Shown piece after piece: positions 16,510-25,296 of a stretch of 64,000 nt of DNA; positions within the stretch are counted from its first letter, which is position 1, and every line of letters starts with the position of its first letter. The translations under genes were made by a program, and so were the position numbers. The DNA lies in assembly GCA_029263475.1 (NCBI GenBank), contig JAJCXK010000083.1, positions 1 through 64,000 of the forward strand, written 5' to 3'. The notes under the pieces are model-generated. The model saw nothing but the letters and a program-made list of their open reading frames with translations. It was not told where the DNA came from and did no database searches. Source of the DNA: Candidatus Nitrosopumilus sp. Lineage in GTDB: Archaea; Thermoproteota; Nitrososphaeria; Nitrososphaerales; Nitrosopumilaceae.

Positions 16510-17736
16510 ATGTTTGGAGAAATAGATGTCATTCCAACTCTTGTTGGAATTTTATTCATTGTAATTCCTTCAATGTTACTTGGAAAACTCTGTTCTCGTT
16601 TTGGACTTTCAGAAATCATAGGCTTTGTAATTGGCGGAGTGCTGCTGGGTCCATTTGCTCTTGGAGGATTAATTCCATTTTTTGACAAGCCCATCATGGT
16701 GCTGGATGATCTCACTTTGGGATTGTGGCAAATGTCGGGAATTGTAATATTATTTTCAGCAGGACTTCATTTCACATTCAATGATCTTAAAAGTGCAGGA
16801 TATGGGGCAGGAATAATAGGCGTATTGGGAGTAATCACTCCGCTAATTTTGGGCTACTTGTTTTCTGCATTGTTTGGATTTGATTGGACCATTTCAGTGT
16901 TAATTGGTGCTACATTGAGTGCAACAAGTATTGCAATTTCGGTAACCTTGCTGGAAGAATTGGATAAAGAAAAAACACGAGAGGGAAATATTCTGGTAAA
17001 TGCTGCGGTTTTAGATGATGTATTGGGACTTGCAATCCTATCCGCAATAGTTTCAATCATTACGGTGGGCTCACTGCCTAGCATAGAATCAATATTGATT
17101 ACGACTGGCGAATCAGTTATTTTCTGGTTGTTACTGTTGCTTGGTGCGGTCTTTATCTTGCCAAGAATCGTTCACGGCATTGCTCTTGCAAAACCTACAT
17201 CCCTTGAAATGAGAGGAACCAAACAGGCTACAGCATTAGGATCTGCCTTTGGATTTGCGGCAATAGCCTCTGCTGTGGGACTCAATCCGATAGTCGGTGC
17301 ATTTGCTGCAGGAATGGGACTTGCAGGGTCTAAGCTTGGTGGACAAGTCAGAGAATTCATGGGAGAACTAAAAATTATCGTGGCGCCCCTATTCTTTGCG
17401 ATTATTGGAGCACATGTGGATCTTAGACAGATTTCGGAAGTAAGTATAATTTTTGTCTTAGGGCTATTGGGAGTTGCTGTATCAAGTAAAATGATTGGTT
17501 GTGGAATTCCTGCAATGGTTCTGCTAAAAAATAAAACAAAAGGATTGCGAATAGGCTATGGGATGATTGCCAGGGGAGAGGTTGCATTTATCATCGTGGG
17601 AATTGGAATCACTGGTGGAATTCTAACTGATATGGTTTACACCTCCCTTGTTTTAGTCATATTGACAACAATCATAATCGCGCCATTTCTTCTCAAGAAC
17701 TCATATGGTAATATGACCCAAAAAAAGAAACCGTGA
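16510..17736 (+). CDS. Kef-type cation/proton antiporter (CPA2 family)
   Basis: A 408-residue membrane protein with about 12 TM segments. Family motifs: GFVIGGVLLGPFALGG (N-terminal), GATLSATSIAISVTLLEEL and VNAAVLDDVLGLAILSAIV with the conserved Asp-Asp pair of CPA ion-binding sites, NPIVGAFAAGMGLAGS, and RIGYGMIARGEVAFIIVGIG. It exchanges K+ or Na+ for H+. It lacks the C-terminal RCK (TrkA-N) domain of KefB/C, so regulation would be by partner proteins, plausibly the neighbouring CBS or Usp proteins. Confidence 0.93.
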   Translation: MFGEIDVIPTLVGILFIVIPSMLLGKLCSRFGLSEIIGFVIGGVLLGPFALGGLIPFFDKPIMVLDDLTLGLWQMSGIVILFSAGLHFTFNDLKSAGYGAGIIGVLGVITPLILGYLFSALFGFDWTISVLIGATLSATSIAISVTLLEELDKEKTREGNILVNAAVLDDVLGLAILSAIVSIITVGSLPSIESILITTGESVIFWLLLLLGAVFILPRIVHGIALAKPTSLEMRGTKQATALGSAFGFAAIASAVGLNPIVGAFAAGMGLAGSKLGGQVREFMGELKIIVAPLFFAIIGAHVDLRQISEVSIIFVLGLLGVAVSSKMIGCGIPAMVLLKNKTKGLRIGYGMIARGEVAFIIVGIGITGGILTDMVYTSLVLVILTTIIIAPFLLKNSYGNMTQKKKP

Positions 17737-17823
17737 ACATGTGCCAATGCATGTCTCCAAACATTCTAGAAATTTGATTAAACAAATATCTGTAAATGTT
17801 GCAAGTCTATTTTATCCAGCTGA

Positions 17824-17852
17824 TTTCCATATCTGAAAACTGGCCGTGGAAA
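17824..17852 (+). promoter_or_regulatory. Shared 29-bp promoter element, copy 5
   Basis: TTTCCA-N17-TGGAAA with core TGAAAACT. It ends 41 nt before the ATG at 17894 of the winged-helix regulator. It lies 12 kb from the other copies, but the architecture is identical. Confidence 0.8.
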
Positions 17853-17893
17853 TTGTCTCTACTGATTATATCAAATTATGACATATGTTAGTC

Positions 17894-18223
17894 ATGCAAA
17901 CATTACAACAAACTTTTAGAATTGAAGAAACAGAAAAACAAGATAGCCTGCTTGAGATATTATCAGATAGGTATTGCAGGGCAATAATTGAGTCAATTAC
18001 GGACAAACCAAAGTCAGTAGTAGAGATCACTGATGAGACAGGGATTCCGATGAGTACCGTATATCGTAGAATTCAGACGCTTCATGACAGCAAATTACTT
18101 GCGACATCAGGCACAATTACCAACGATGGAAAGCGATTATTCCTTTACAAAAGCAAGGTAAAAGGAATTCAGAGCGTGTTTAATGATGGCAAAACAGAGG
18201 TCGAGTTAATTCTTAACAGATAA
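17894..18223 (+). CDS. Winged-helix transcriptional regulator, target of the 29-bp element
   Basis: 109 residues from ATG 17894 (MQTLQQTFRIEETEK); an ATG three codons earlier is possible. Winged helix: LLEILSDRYCRAIIESI, SVVEITDETGIPMSTVYRRI, and a wing with TNDGKRLFLYKSK. It is a paralogue of the regulator at 5225-5575, and its own promoter carries the 29-bp element. This makes it a good candidate for an autoregulated controller of that regulon (inference). Confidence 0.82.
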   Translation: MQTLQQTFRIEETEKQDSLLEILSDRYCRAIIESITDKPKSVVEITDETGIPMSTVYRRIQTLHDSKLLATSGTITNDGKRLFLYKSKVKGIQSVFNDGKTEVELILNR

Positions 18224-18461
18224 CTCTTATCTCTGATCTGTGATTCATCAAAATACCTCCTTTTATTTGCAAAAAATCAAAATTAAATCCAAAGATTACT
18301 CCAAAATCCTGGGAATGACACATTCACAAATAGTCAATGTTTTCATGTTTTAGTTGAAGTTCAGGCATCCATCCTAGGTTTAATTTTTTGATTGAAGAGG
18401 GCATCTATCATCTGTGAGAATAACGAGATGTTGTTTTATTTCATGGCATCCATGTTCAAAC

Positions 18462-19283
18462 ATGTCGCAGGATGTATCTTTGGCAGAAAGAACTCTTGGA
18501 GAACTACTTCCAGATACGCTGAGATCTTCAAATTGCGTTCACATAAACAAAGGAAAAGAAATTTGGGATGTCGCAGGTATGCTGGTTCAGTATTTGGAAT
18601 CTGTTACGGATTCAGTCGTAGTAAAAGACGGAAGAGAACTAGTAGGCATAGTTGGAGGCAAAGAAATTATTCGGCATCTCTTGAAAAATTCAACTCCCAA
18701 GTTATTTTATGAGAGAAGAGTGGAAGAGATAATGGATCCTCGTATCATCACCGTATTAGAAAAGACAAAGTATGGAGATCTAATGGATGACTGGAGGAAA
18801 AATGAAAGAGCATATGCTGTTATTTCTAACAATGCAGGATTCTATTCGGCAATTTCAGCTAGGAAGATCTTAGAGTTCGGAATGAGGTGTGAGACGAATA
18901 TGTCCATTAGCGATTTATCAAAGAAACAGCACGTGACTTTCAAAAAGAACGACACGTTTCGGTCAGTCATAAATTCCATGGTAGATAATAAGACTCGAAA
19001 GGTATTGTTGGAGAATTCAAACAAATACGTCAACGATAGATTGATCATAGAAGAAATCACTCAAAAAATGAGCTATCTCAGAGGAGAAGAGGACTTTTTG
19101 GATAATGTTGTAAATATGGAATTGGAGGAAGCAAAGATTATTTCTGAAAATCTGAAAATCAACAAAGTTTCAGTCATCATGCATGACATGGAGCATCCCT
19201 GTGTAATCTACAAAGATTGGATTGTCACGCCACATGATGTCTGCAATGCCTTACTATCACCAGAAATTACGGAATATTCGTAG
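18462..19283 (+). CDS. Divergent CBS-domain protein
   Basis: 273 residues from MSQDVSLAERTLGELL; the frame is open 16 codons upstream. CBS-like repeats are visible: ESVTDSVVVKDGRELVGIVGGKEI, VEEIMDPRIITVLEKTKYGDL, and MSISDLSKKQHVTFKKNDTFRSV. The last 90 residues form another alpha/beta region (KINKVSVIMHDMEHPCVIYK) with no clear CBS motif. Probably an energy- or ligand-sensing regulator with degenerate modules. It ends the CBS/Usp island. Confidence 0.72.
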   Translation: MSQDVSLAERTLGELLPDTLRSSNCVHINKGKEIWDVAGMLVQYLESVTDSVVVKDGRELVGIVGGKEIIRHLLKNSTPKLFYERRVEEIMDPRIITVLEKTKYGDLMDDWRKNERAYAVISNNAGFYSAISARKILEFGMRCETNMSISDLSKKQHVTFKKNDTFRSVINSMVDNKTRKVLLENSNKYVNDRLIIEEITQKMSYLRGEEDFLDNVVNMELEEAKIISENLKINKVSVIMHDMEHPCVIYKDWIVTPHDVCNALLSPEITEYS

Positions 19284-19303
19284 AATTGAATATGGTTGGC
19301 AAA

Positions 19304-19349
19304 GTCAGTGATTAAAAGAACAAGTCAGTATTTCATATGTCAAATTATA
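19304..19349. repeat. Second copy of the interspersed intergenic repeat
   Basis: GTCAGTGATTAAAAGAAC and GTCAGTATTTCATATGTC, followed by AAATTAT, match the unit at 1821-1864 with only a few substitutions. Like that copy it lies directly downstream of a gene, here 20 nt past the stop of the CBS-like gene. Confidence 0.7.
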
Positions 19350-19447
19350 GTTCAAAAGTCTAACCATGAAAAAAATAATGTATATTTTAAACCTCTATCA
19401 GTGGATCTAACAGTATACAACTAAAATAAAATCAAGAAAAGGTATAT

Positions 19448-21049
19448 CTAAAAGACTTCTTTTGGACGGTATTCTCCAAACACTTCTCTGAATGTATTGC
19501 TGATTTCGCCTGTCGTTGCCAGTGCTTTGGCAGCTGTGACTATGTATGGCATGAGATTTTCTTCGGTATCTGCTGCACTCTTCATTGAAGACAGTGCATC
19601 TTCCCACTTCTTTGTATCTCTAGAATCTCTTAATTTTTTGATTGCCTTGTTTTGCTGAATTTCGATCCTGCCATCAACTCTGAGCAAATCTGGCTGTTCT
19701 TCTTCTTCGGAATACTTGTTTACTCCTACAATGACTCTATCTTGGTCATCTGTTTCTTTTTTGAGCCGATATGCATTTGCTCTTATTTCTGATTGGAAAA
19801 ATCCCTTTTCGATTGCCTTTACAGAGCCGCCCATTTTTTGAATCTTCTTAAGATATTTCCATACGTCAGCCTCAATTTGGTCACACAGCTCCTCCAGATA
19901 GTATGATCCTGCAAGAGGATCTGCTGTCTTTGTAATGCCACTCTCATGGGCCACGATTTGCTGTGTTCTGAGTGCAATCTTTGCAGATTCCTGGGTAGGA
20001 AGTGCAAGTGCTTCATCTCGAGAATTGGTATGAAGAGATTGAGTGCCGCCGGCAACTGCTGCCATTGTTTGTATGGCAACACGAACTATGTTGTTGTTTG
20101 GCTGCTGTGCCGTAAGGGATTCTCCGCTTGTTTGCGTATGGAATTTTAACTGTAATGAACGGGGATTCTTTGCGTGAAACATTTCTTTTAGAATTTTTGC
20201 ATAGACTTTTCTTGCAACCCTGAACTTTGCAACTTCTTCAAAGAACTCTATGGTACAGCAAAAGAAGAATGAAAGTCGTGGGGCAAAGTCATCAATTTTC
20301 AATCCCTTGTCGATGCAAGTTTGTATGTATGCGATTGCATTGGCCAGTGTGAATGCGACTTCCTGCGTTGCCGTACATCCGGCTTCTCTCATATGATATC
20401 CTGATATTGAAACGGGGTACCATGATGGGACCTTTTCTGCGCAGTACTCGATCATGTCTCCGATAAGTCGCATTGATGGTTCTGGAGGGTAGATGTAGGT
20501 GTTTCTTGCAATGTATTCTTTTAAGATATCATTTTGCGTGGTTCCTCGAAGATCATTGCTCTTGAATCCCTGCGCCTCACCTACTGCGATATAGTATGCA
20601 AGAAGTGTGGATGCTGAGGAATTAATTGTCATGGACGAGCTTACTTTGCCCAAAGGTATGCCGTCAAATGCGGTCATCATGTCCTTGACTGACGTAATGG
20701 ATACTCCAACTTTTCCTACTTCGCCTTCGGCCTGCGGTGAATCAGAATCATATCCGATTTGAGTGGGAAGATCAAATGCCATGCTGAGGCCAGTTTGACC
20801 CTTCTCCAACATGAATTTGAATCGCTCGTTGGTAAGTTTGGCATCTCCAAATCCCGAATACTGTCTCATGGTCCAAAATCTTTCACGGAACATTCCTGGA
20901 TGAATTCCTCTGGTAAACGGATATTTTCCTGCATCTTCTGTAGTTTTCTTTTTAGAAGATTTTTGATAAATTCGCTTTACCTGATATGTGGAATCGGTGA
21001 ATATTTTCTTTTCAGGACCTTTTGTTTTGATTGATTTTTTTGCTGCCAT
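19448..21049 (-). CDS. Methylmalonyl-CoA mutase, large (catalytic) subunit
   Basis: A 533-residue TIM-barrel subunit. The signature YPFTRGIHPGMFRERFWTMR at about 43-62, then RQYSGFGDAK, AFDLPTQIGYDSD, and SISGYHMREAG is typical of the substrate-binding domain. The B12-binding domain is absent; it is encoded separately at 27317. Together with MeaB (next gene) it interconverts succinyl-CoA and methylmalonyl-CoA, a step of the 3-hydroxypropionate/4-hydroxybutyrate cycle used by these archaea for CO2 fixation. MeaB is 4 nt upstream on the same strand. Confidence 0.96.
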   Translation of the reverse strand: MAAKKSIKTKGPEKKIFTDSTYQVKRIYQKSSKKKTTEDAGKYPFTRGIHPGMFRERFWTMRQYSGFGDAKLTNERFKFMLEKGQTGLSMAFDLPTQIGYDSDSPQAEGEVGKVGVSITSVKDMMTAFDGIPLGKVSSSMTINSSASTLLAYYIAVGEAQGFKSNDLRGTTQNDILKEYIARNTYIYPPEPSMRLIGDMIEYCAEKVPSWYPVSISGYHMREAGCTATQEVAFTLANAIAYIQTCIDKGLKIDDFAPRLSFFFCCTIEFFEEVAKFRVARKVYAKILKEMFHAKNPRSLQLKFHTQTSGESLTAQQPNNNIVRVAIQTMAAVAGGTQSLHTNSRDEALALPTQESAKIALRTQQIVAHESGITKTADPLAGSYYLEELCDQIEADVWKYLKKIQKMGGSVKAIEKGFFQSEIRANAYRLKKETDDQDRVIVGVNKYSEEEEQPDLLRVDGRIEIQQNKAIKKLRDSRDTKKWEDALSSMKSAADTEENLMPYIVTAAKALATTGEISNTFREVFGEYRPKEVF

Positions 21050-21053
21050 ATTA

Positions 21054-21971
21054 TCACTTTAACAACGATTTTGTAATCTTATCTCCAGCAAGGAATGGAT
21101 CTATGTCTTTTGACTGTAATTTTTTAAGATATTTTGAAAAAGTTTTATCAGAATCTAACATATCATCAATCTTTTCTTTAATGTTATTTAAAACAATATC
21201 TTTTAGCTCTACCTCGAGTCTTTCAAGACACTTGCTCTCTTGCTCTTTCTTTTTTGCTGCCATCATGTCTTTCAGAGTCTTTGCAAAGACCTTGATTCCT
21301 GAATTCTTCTTTACCGATGTTTTTAGGATGACTGGATTTCTCTCCGAATCCCCTATGAAATCCCGAACTGCATCAAACAATTGGTTTGTTCCGGCAAGAT
21401 CGCTTTTGTTGACCAAGTAAATGTCGCCAATTTCGGTGAGCCCTGACTTGATTGTCTGAATACTGTCTCCTGTGTTTGGATTGAAAACTACGACTGTAAT
21501 GTCTGCAATGTTTGATATTTCAACTTCTGTCTGTCCTGCCCCAACACTCTCTATAATAATCGGATTAAATCCTGCATACTCTAAAACTCTAATGCTGTTG
21601 CGCAATGAGCGAGATATTGCACCAGATGCCCCTCTTGATGCAATGCTTCGGATGTATGTTCCAGAATCCGTAGATTCAGTCATTCTGACTCTATCTCCCA
21701 GTATTGCACCTCCGGTAAGGTGACTGGTAGGATCAATTGCCAATACTGCAGGTTTTGCACCCAATTTTTTTAGCTCCATTGCAGTCTTGTTGATTAGTGA
21801 ACTTTTTCCTGCTCCTGCAGGACCTGTGATTCCTATGATGATGGAATTGCCTGTATCTTTGAAAATTTTCTTTAGCAGTTTTTTTGCCTCTGTTTGATCG
21901 TTTTCTACGATACTAATTGCCTTGGCTATCACTCCTCGTTTACCTTTTTTTAGCTCTGCAAGTAATTCCAA
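21054..21971 (-). CDS. meaB: Methylmalonyl-CoA mutase-associated GTPase MeaB
   Basis: A 305-residue G3E-family GTPase/chaperone that loads or protects adenosylcobalamin in the mutase. Walker A at about 48-55 (GPAGAGKSS), switch region with DPTSHLTGGAILGDRVRM, ESVGAGQTEVEI (Walker B-like, ES/D-x-G) and NKSDLAGTN (G4). The length fits the family. First gene of the operon meaB-mutase large subunit (4-nt gap). Confidence 0.95.
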   Translation of the reverse strand: MELLAELKKGKRGVIAKAISIVENDQTEAKKLLKKIFKDTGNSIIIGITGPAGAGKSSLINKTAMELKKLGAKPAVLAIDPTSHLTGGAILGDRVRMTESTDSGTYIRSIASRGASGAISRSLRNSIRVLEYAGFNPIIIESVGAGQTEVEISNIADITVVVFNPNTGDSIQTIKSGLTEIGDIYLVNKSDLAGTNQLFDAVRDFIGDSERNPVILKTSVKKNSGIKVFAKTLKDMMAAKKKEQESKCLERLEVELKDIVLNNIKEKIDDMLDSDKTFSKYLKKLQSKDIDPFLAGDKITKSLLK

Positions 21972-22016
21972 CTTATAATAGAGTTTGAGAGGTACAATAA
22001 AATCTTGCTTGTTGAT

Positions 22017-22424
22017 CTAAGGTGTGGAATAAATGATGTTTGGGACTTGTTCCCCAACTGCATGTATCTCTGTTTTTAGTTGAACGTGTCCAAATTCTTC
22101 ATGCTCCACCTCCATTACTATGGGATGGATTGCCCAACCATATTTTGGCACGTTTGGAAATGGAACTATTTCAATGAATTCTGAACCGTAGAATGTTTTT
22201 TGAAAAGAATCATCCATCCCGAGAATCTCCAATACGACTGAATCTGTTTGGTCAGAATTATCAAGATATGAGATCTCAACATGTCCAGAATCATAATAGA
22301 CTGCCTCTATCTGGAGTATTTGGCGCATCTCATCCTTGTCATCTGTGCCGCCTCCCGTTAAAAAGACAATTGCCAGCACGGTAAAAACTCCGAGAAATAT
22401 TGGAGGTCCTAGTTTTTTAGCCAT
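22017..22424 (-). CDS. Hypothetical membrane-anchored protein
   Basis: A 135-residue protein with an N-terminal TM/signal helix (GPPIFLGVFTVLAIVFLTGG) and an extracytoplasmic beta-rich domain without Cys. It overlaps the end of the aminopeptidase gene by 8 nt and is probably co-transcribed with it. I do not recognise the family. Confidence 0.7.
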   Translation of the reverse strand: MAKKLGPPIFLGVFTVLAIVFLTGGGTDDKDEMRQILQIEAVYYDSGHVEISYLDNSDQTDSVVLEILGMDDSFQKTFYGSEFIEIVPFPNVPKYGWAIHPIVMEVEHEEFGHVQLKTEIHAVGEQVPNIIYSTP

Positions 22425-24921
22425 CTTTGAACTCTTTTCTCATACGTCTGAGGAATTTGGAGTTTATTCTGATTCTTTCTAGAGTTTGAGTTTGAGTTCT
22501 TTCGGTACCTGGAGTAGGATTGTTCTTGAAGAATGTCTTGATTTCTTTTTCCATGGAATCATCTGCAATCGCAGTGATGCTTGCCACGATTCTATTGAAG
22601 AGCGGGTTTCCATGTCCCACCTTTTTGTTTATTCTCTTCCAATTTTTCTTCAGCCATGGCCACAAAACCAAATCGCCATACGGATTACCTGCAACTTTCA
22701 TTATTGGAAGCTGCATGTTTTGAGAACGTACTTCTGGTGTCTGTGAAAAGTCAAGGGATTTACGAAGAAGCTTTTTATCTTGAAATCCGCACATGGCTCC
22801 CAAGAAACGAAGCTTTTCTTCCATGGTCTTGGCATTTTTGTATAGCTTGACAAGTTTGACATGAGTCTTTTCATTTCCGTTCCATGCCGCAATCGAACAA
22901 ATTGGTTCTATTAGATCAGGGGATAATGATCTTGGGAATTTGAGGAACTTGTTGTATCTTCTAAGCGCTTCTTCTGTTACATCATCGTCATCCATTTTAC
23001 CCAGAACTGAAATTGCAAATGTGCGTAGCAATGCATCTGTATGCTTGTCCTCTTTTCGAGGTTCCCATCCCAGGTTGGATAGAATCTTTCTAAAGTAATT
23101 TAGAACGTATCCTCTAATCTCTTCAGCAAATGACTCGTTAAACGCGCGGAAATACAATGATGCCAAATTATGCGCGACATTGACTGATGCAAGATAGCTG
23201 TCCTCGTTAAAGTATGCGTCAGAAAAGTCAAGATAGTTTCTTACCTGCTCGTCTCCAGAAATGCAAAGGGAGAACAAATCGTTTTGCACTGCCCATCGAT
23301 CAATGGCTGGAATACGTTTTTCATCCACTAGCATTTTCAAATCAAGAAGAATTCCCTCATCATACTTGACACGATAGAATCCCTTTCTACCGTAATTTGC
23401 GACAAAGCCAATTGTATTTTTGGGGATCTTTACAGACATTGATTTCTTGGAAAATAGTTTCTTACTTGTCTCTGATTCCAATCCAATCGAAAGTGGAATT
23501 GACCACAAGCCCTTACTGAATTTCTTATCAGATTCCAGCAAGTATCGCTTCTGTTTGAGTTTTAAGGTATTTCCGTTCTGATTGATCTCGATTAGTGGAA
23601 ATCCTGGTTGTTTTAGCCATGTATTGATCATAGATGTTACTGGCATTTTGGATGCCTTGCCAATGGCATCCCATAGATCCTGACCCTTTGCATTTTTGTA
23701 CTTGAAATCTGAAAGATACTTCTTTAATCCTTTTTGGAAATTTGGCTCTCCTACGTAATGTTCCAGCATTCGCAATACGCATCCGCCTTTATCGTAGGAA
23801 ATTGCATCAAAGATTTCTCTAATCTCTGCTGGAGAGTTGACTTTGACATCTATGGGGTGGGTGGTCTTTAGTGAATCAAGGCCCATTGCCACGTTCATCG
23901 CGTCTTCTACAAACTGATTCCACAAGTCCCACTCTGGATAGAATTTGTCTACGAATTTGGTTGCCATGAATGTTGCAAAGCTTTCATTTAACCATAGATC
24001 ATTCCACCATTTCATCGTAACCAGATTTCCAAACCACATGTGTGCAATCTCGTGAGAGATAACCTCTGCGATGAATTGCTTGGTTCTGGTGGATGACGTT
24101 TTAGGATCATATAGTAAAATTGTCTCTCTGAACGTTACGGCTCCCCAATTTTCCATTGCCCCTGCCGCAAAGTCTGGTACTGCAATCAGGTCCAATTTTG
24201 GTAGGGGGTATTTTATTCCAAAGTATTTTTCATATGATGTAAGGAGTTTTTTTGCCAATTCCAAAGAGAACTTTCCCTTGGTTTTGTTTCCCTTTGTGGT
24301 GATGACTCTTACCTGTGTTTTGTTAATCTTGCTTGTGAGGTATTCGAATTCCCCGACTCCGAGATAAATTAAATACGTTGAAACAACCGGTGTTTTCATA
24401 AAATTATAAGTTGTCTTGTTGCCAATTTTTTTCTTTGATTTGATTGGCATGTTTGAGATTGCGGTGAACTTGTTGTCTGCAATTATTGAAATGTCAAATG
24501 TTGCCTTTGCCTCTGGTTCATCCCAGCAAGGAAATGCACGCCTGGCATCTGCTGCCTCAAATTGAGTTGTGGCAAGATATTTTGTCTTTCCGTTTTGATT
24601 GTATTGACTACGATAAAACCCTAGAAGTCTGTCGTTAAGAATTCCCTGAAATTCCAAGTCAATGGTGCATTTGCCTTTGATTTTTTCACCAAGTATGATT
24701 TTCAATTCCTCTTTTTTGTCCACTGTTTTTGGATTTGTCTTGACTTGATTTCCATTATATTTTACCTGACAAGACAAGATCTTCAGTTCTGCACAATGCA
24801 TAGTGATTATTTTTGTAGATTTTTTACAATCAATGAGAATTGAACTTGTTCCATGAAACGTAAACTTTTTGAGATCTGGCTCAAATGATAACTGATAATT
24901 TATTGGAATCACATCGTCCAT
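22417..24921 (-). CDS. M1-family zinc aminopeptidase
   Basis: An 834-residue gluzincin of the tricorn-interacting factor/puromycin-sensitive aminopeptidase type. The substrate-recognition motif GAMEN is at 254-258, the zinc-binding HEIAH at 290-294 and the second zinc ligand Glu at 313 (LNESF). The M1 four-domain layout and an ERAP-type C-terminal helical domain (about 500-834) fit the length. It releases N-terminal amino acids from peptides produced by the proteasome and is probably cytosolic (no signal peptide). Confidence 0.96.
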   Translation of the reverse strand: MDDVIPINYQLSFEPDLKKFTFHGTSSILIDCKKSTKIITMHCAELKILSCQVKYNGNQVKTNPKTVDKKEELKIILGEKIKGKCTIDLEFQGILNDRLLGFYRSQYNQNGKTKYLATTQFEAADARRAFPCWDEPEAKATFDISIIADNKFTAISNMPIKSKKKIGNKTTYNFMKTPVVSTYLIYLGVGEFEYLTSKINKTQVRVITTKGNKTKGKFSLELAKKLLTSYEKYFGIKYPLPKLDLIAVPDFAAGAMENWGAVTFRETILLYDPKTSSTRTKQFIAEVISHEIAHMWFGNLVTMKWWNDLWLNESFATFMATKFVDKFYPEWDLWNQFVEDAMNVAMGLDSLKTTHPIDVKVNSPAEIREIFDAISYDKGGCVLRMLEHYVGEPNFQKGLKKYLSDFKYKNAKGQDLWDAIGKASKMPVTSMINTWLKQPGFPLIEINQNGNTLKLKQKRYLLESDKKFSKGLWSIPLSIGLESETSKKLFSKKSMSVKIPKNTIGFVANYGRKGFYRVKYDEGILLDLKMLVDEKRIPAIDRWAVQNDLFSLCISGDEQVRNYLDFSDAYFNEDSYLASVNVAHNLASLYFRAFNESFAEEIRGYVLNYFRKILSNLGWEPRKEDKHTDALLRTFAISVLGKMDDDDVTEEALRRYNKFLKFPRSLSPDLIEPICSIAAWNGNEKTHVKLVKLYKNAKTMEEKLRFLGAMCGFQDKKLLRKSLDFSQTPEVRSQNMQLPIMKVAGNPYGDLVLWPWLKKNWKRINKKVGHGNPLFNRIVASITAIADDSMEKEIKTFFKNNPTPGTERTQTQTLERIRINSKFLRRMRKEFKDG

Positions 24922-24982
24922 GTTTGAGATAATTTTGTTACACTTTAAGTAGATTTTCTATTGTATGTTTTTTGGTTTAGAT

Positions 24983-25138
24983 CTATAAATCATATTTTTC
25001 ATACTTTGATTTTTCACCGACTTTATTCTCTATAATCAAATCACTGTCTTTGATCAAATTCATTAGACATTCATCAGAACAATGAATAATGTTCGAATTC
25101 TTCAAAAATTTTCCACGATTTTCGCTATGTTGGCCCAT
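24983..25138 (-). CDS. Possible 51-residue hypothetical protein
   Basis: Reverse-strand translation MGQHSENRGKFLKNSNIIHC, then SDECLMNLIKDSDLIIENKV, is basic-acidic balanced, has an HCSDEC motif and ends KYEKYDL. It occupies the otherwise empty 375-nt gap upstream of the aminopeptidase. Composition looks coding, but there is no recognised family and no neighbour overlap to support it. Confidence 0.4.
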   Translation of the reverse strand: MGQHSENRGKFLKNSNIIHCSDECLMNLIKDSDLIIENKVGEKSKYEKYDL

Positions 25139-25296
25139 GCTTCAAATGAATCCCTGCCGCGTTCTGAATCCTAGTTTTCCTCAAAATCCACAATGTTGAA
25201 ACTATTTTTAAAAATACCCGTATTGTTATCTTTTGGAACGGCGTGCATATGTGATAAGTTATTTTATAACAAATCCAACATTTAAGAGCGAACCCT

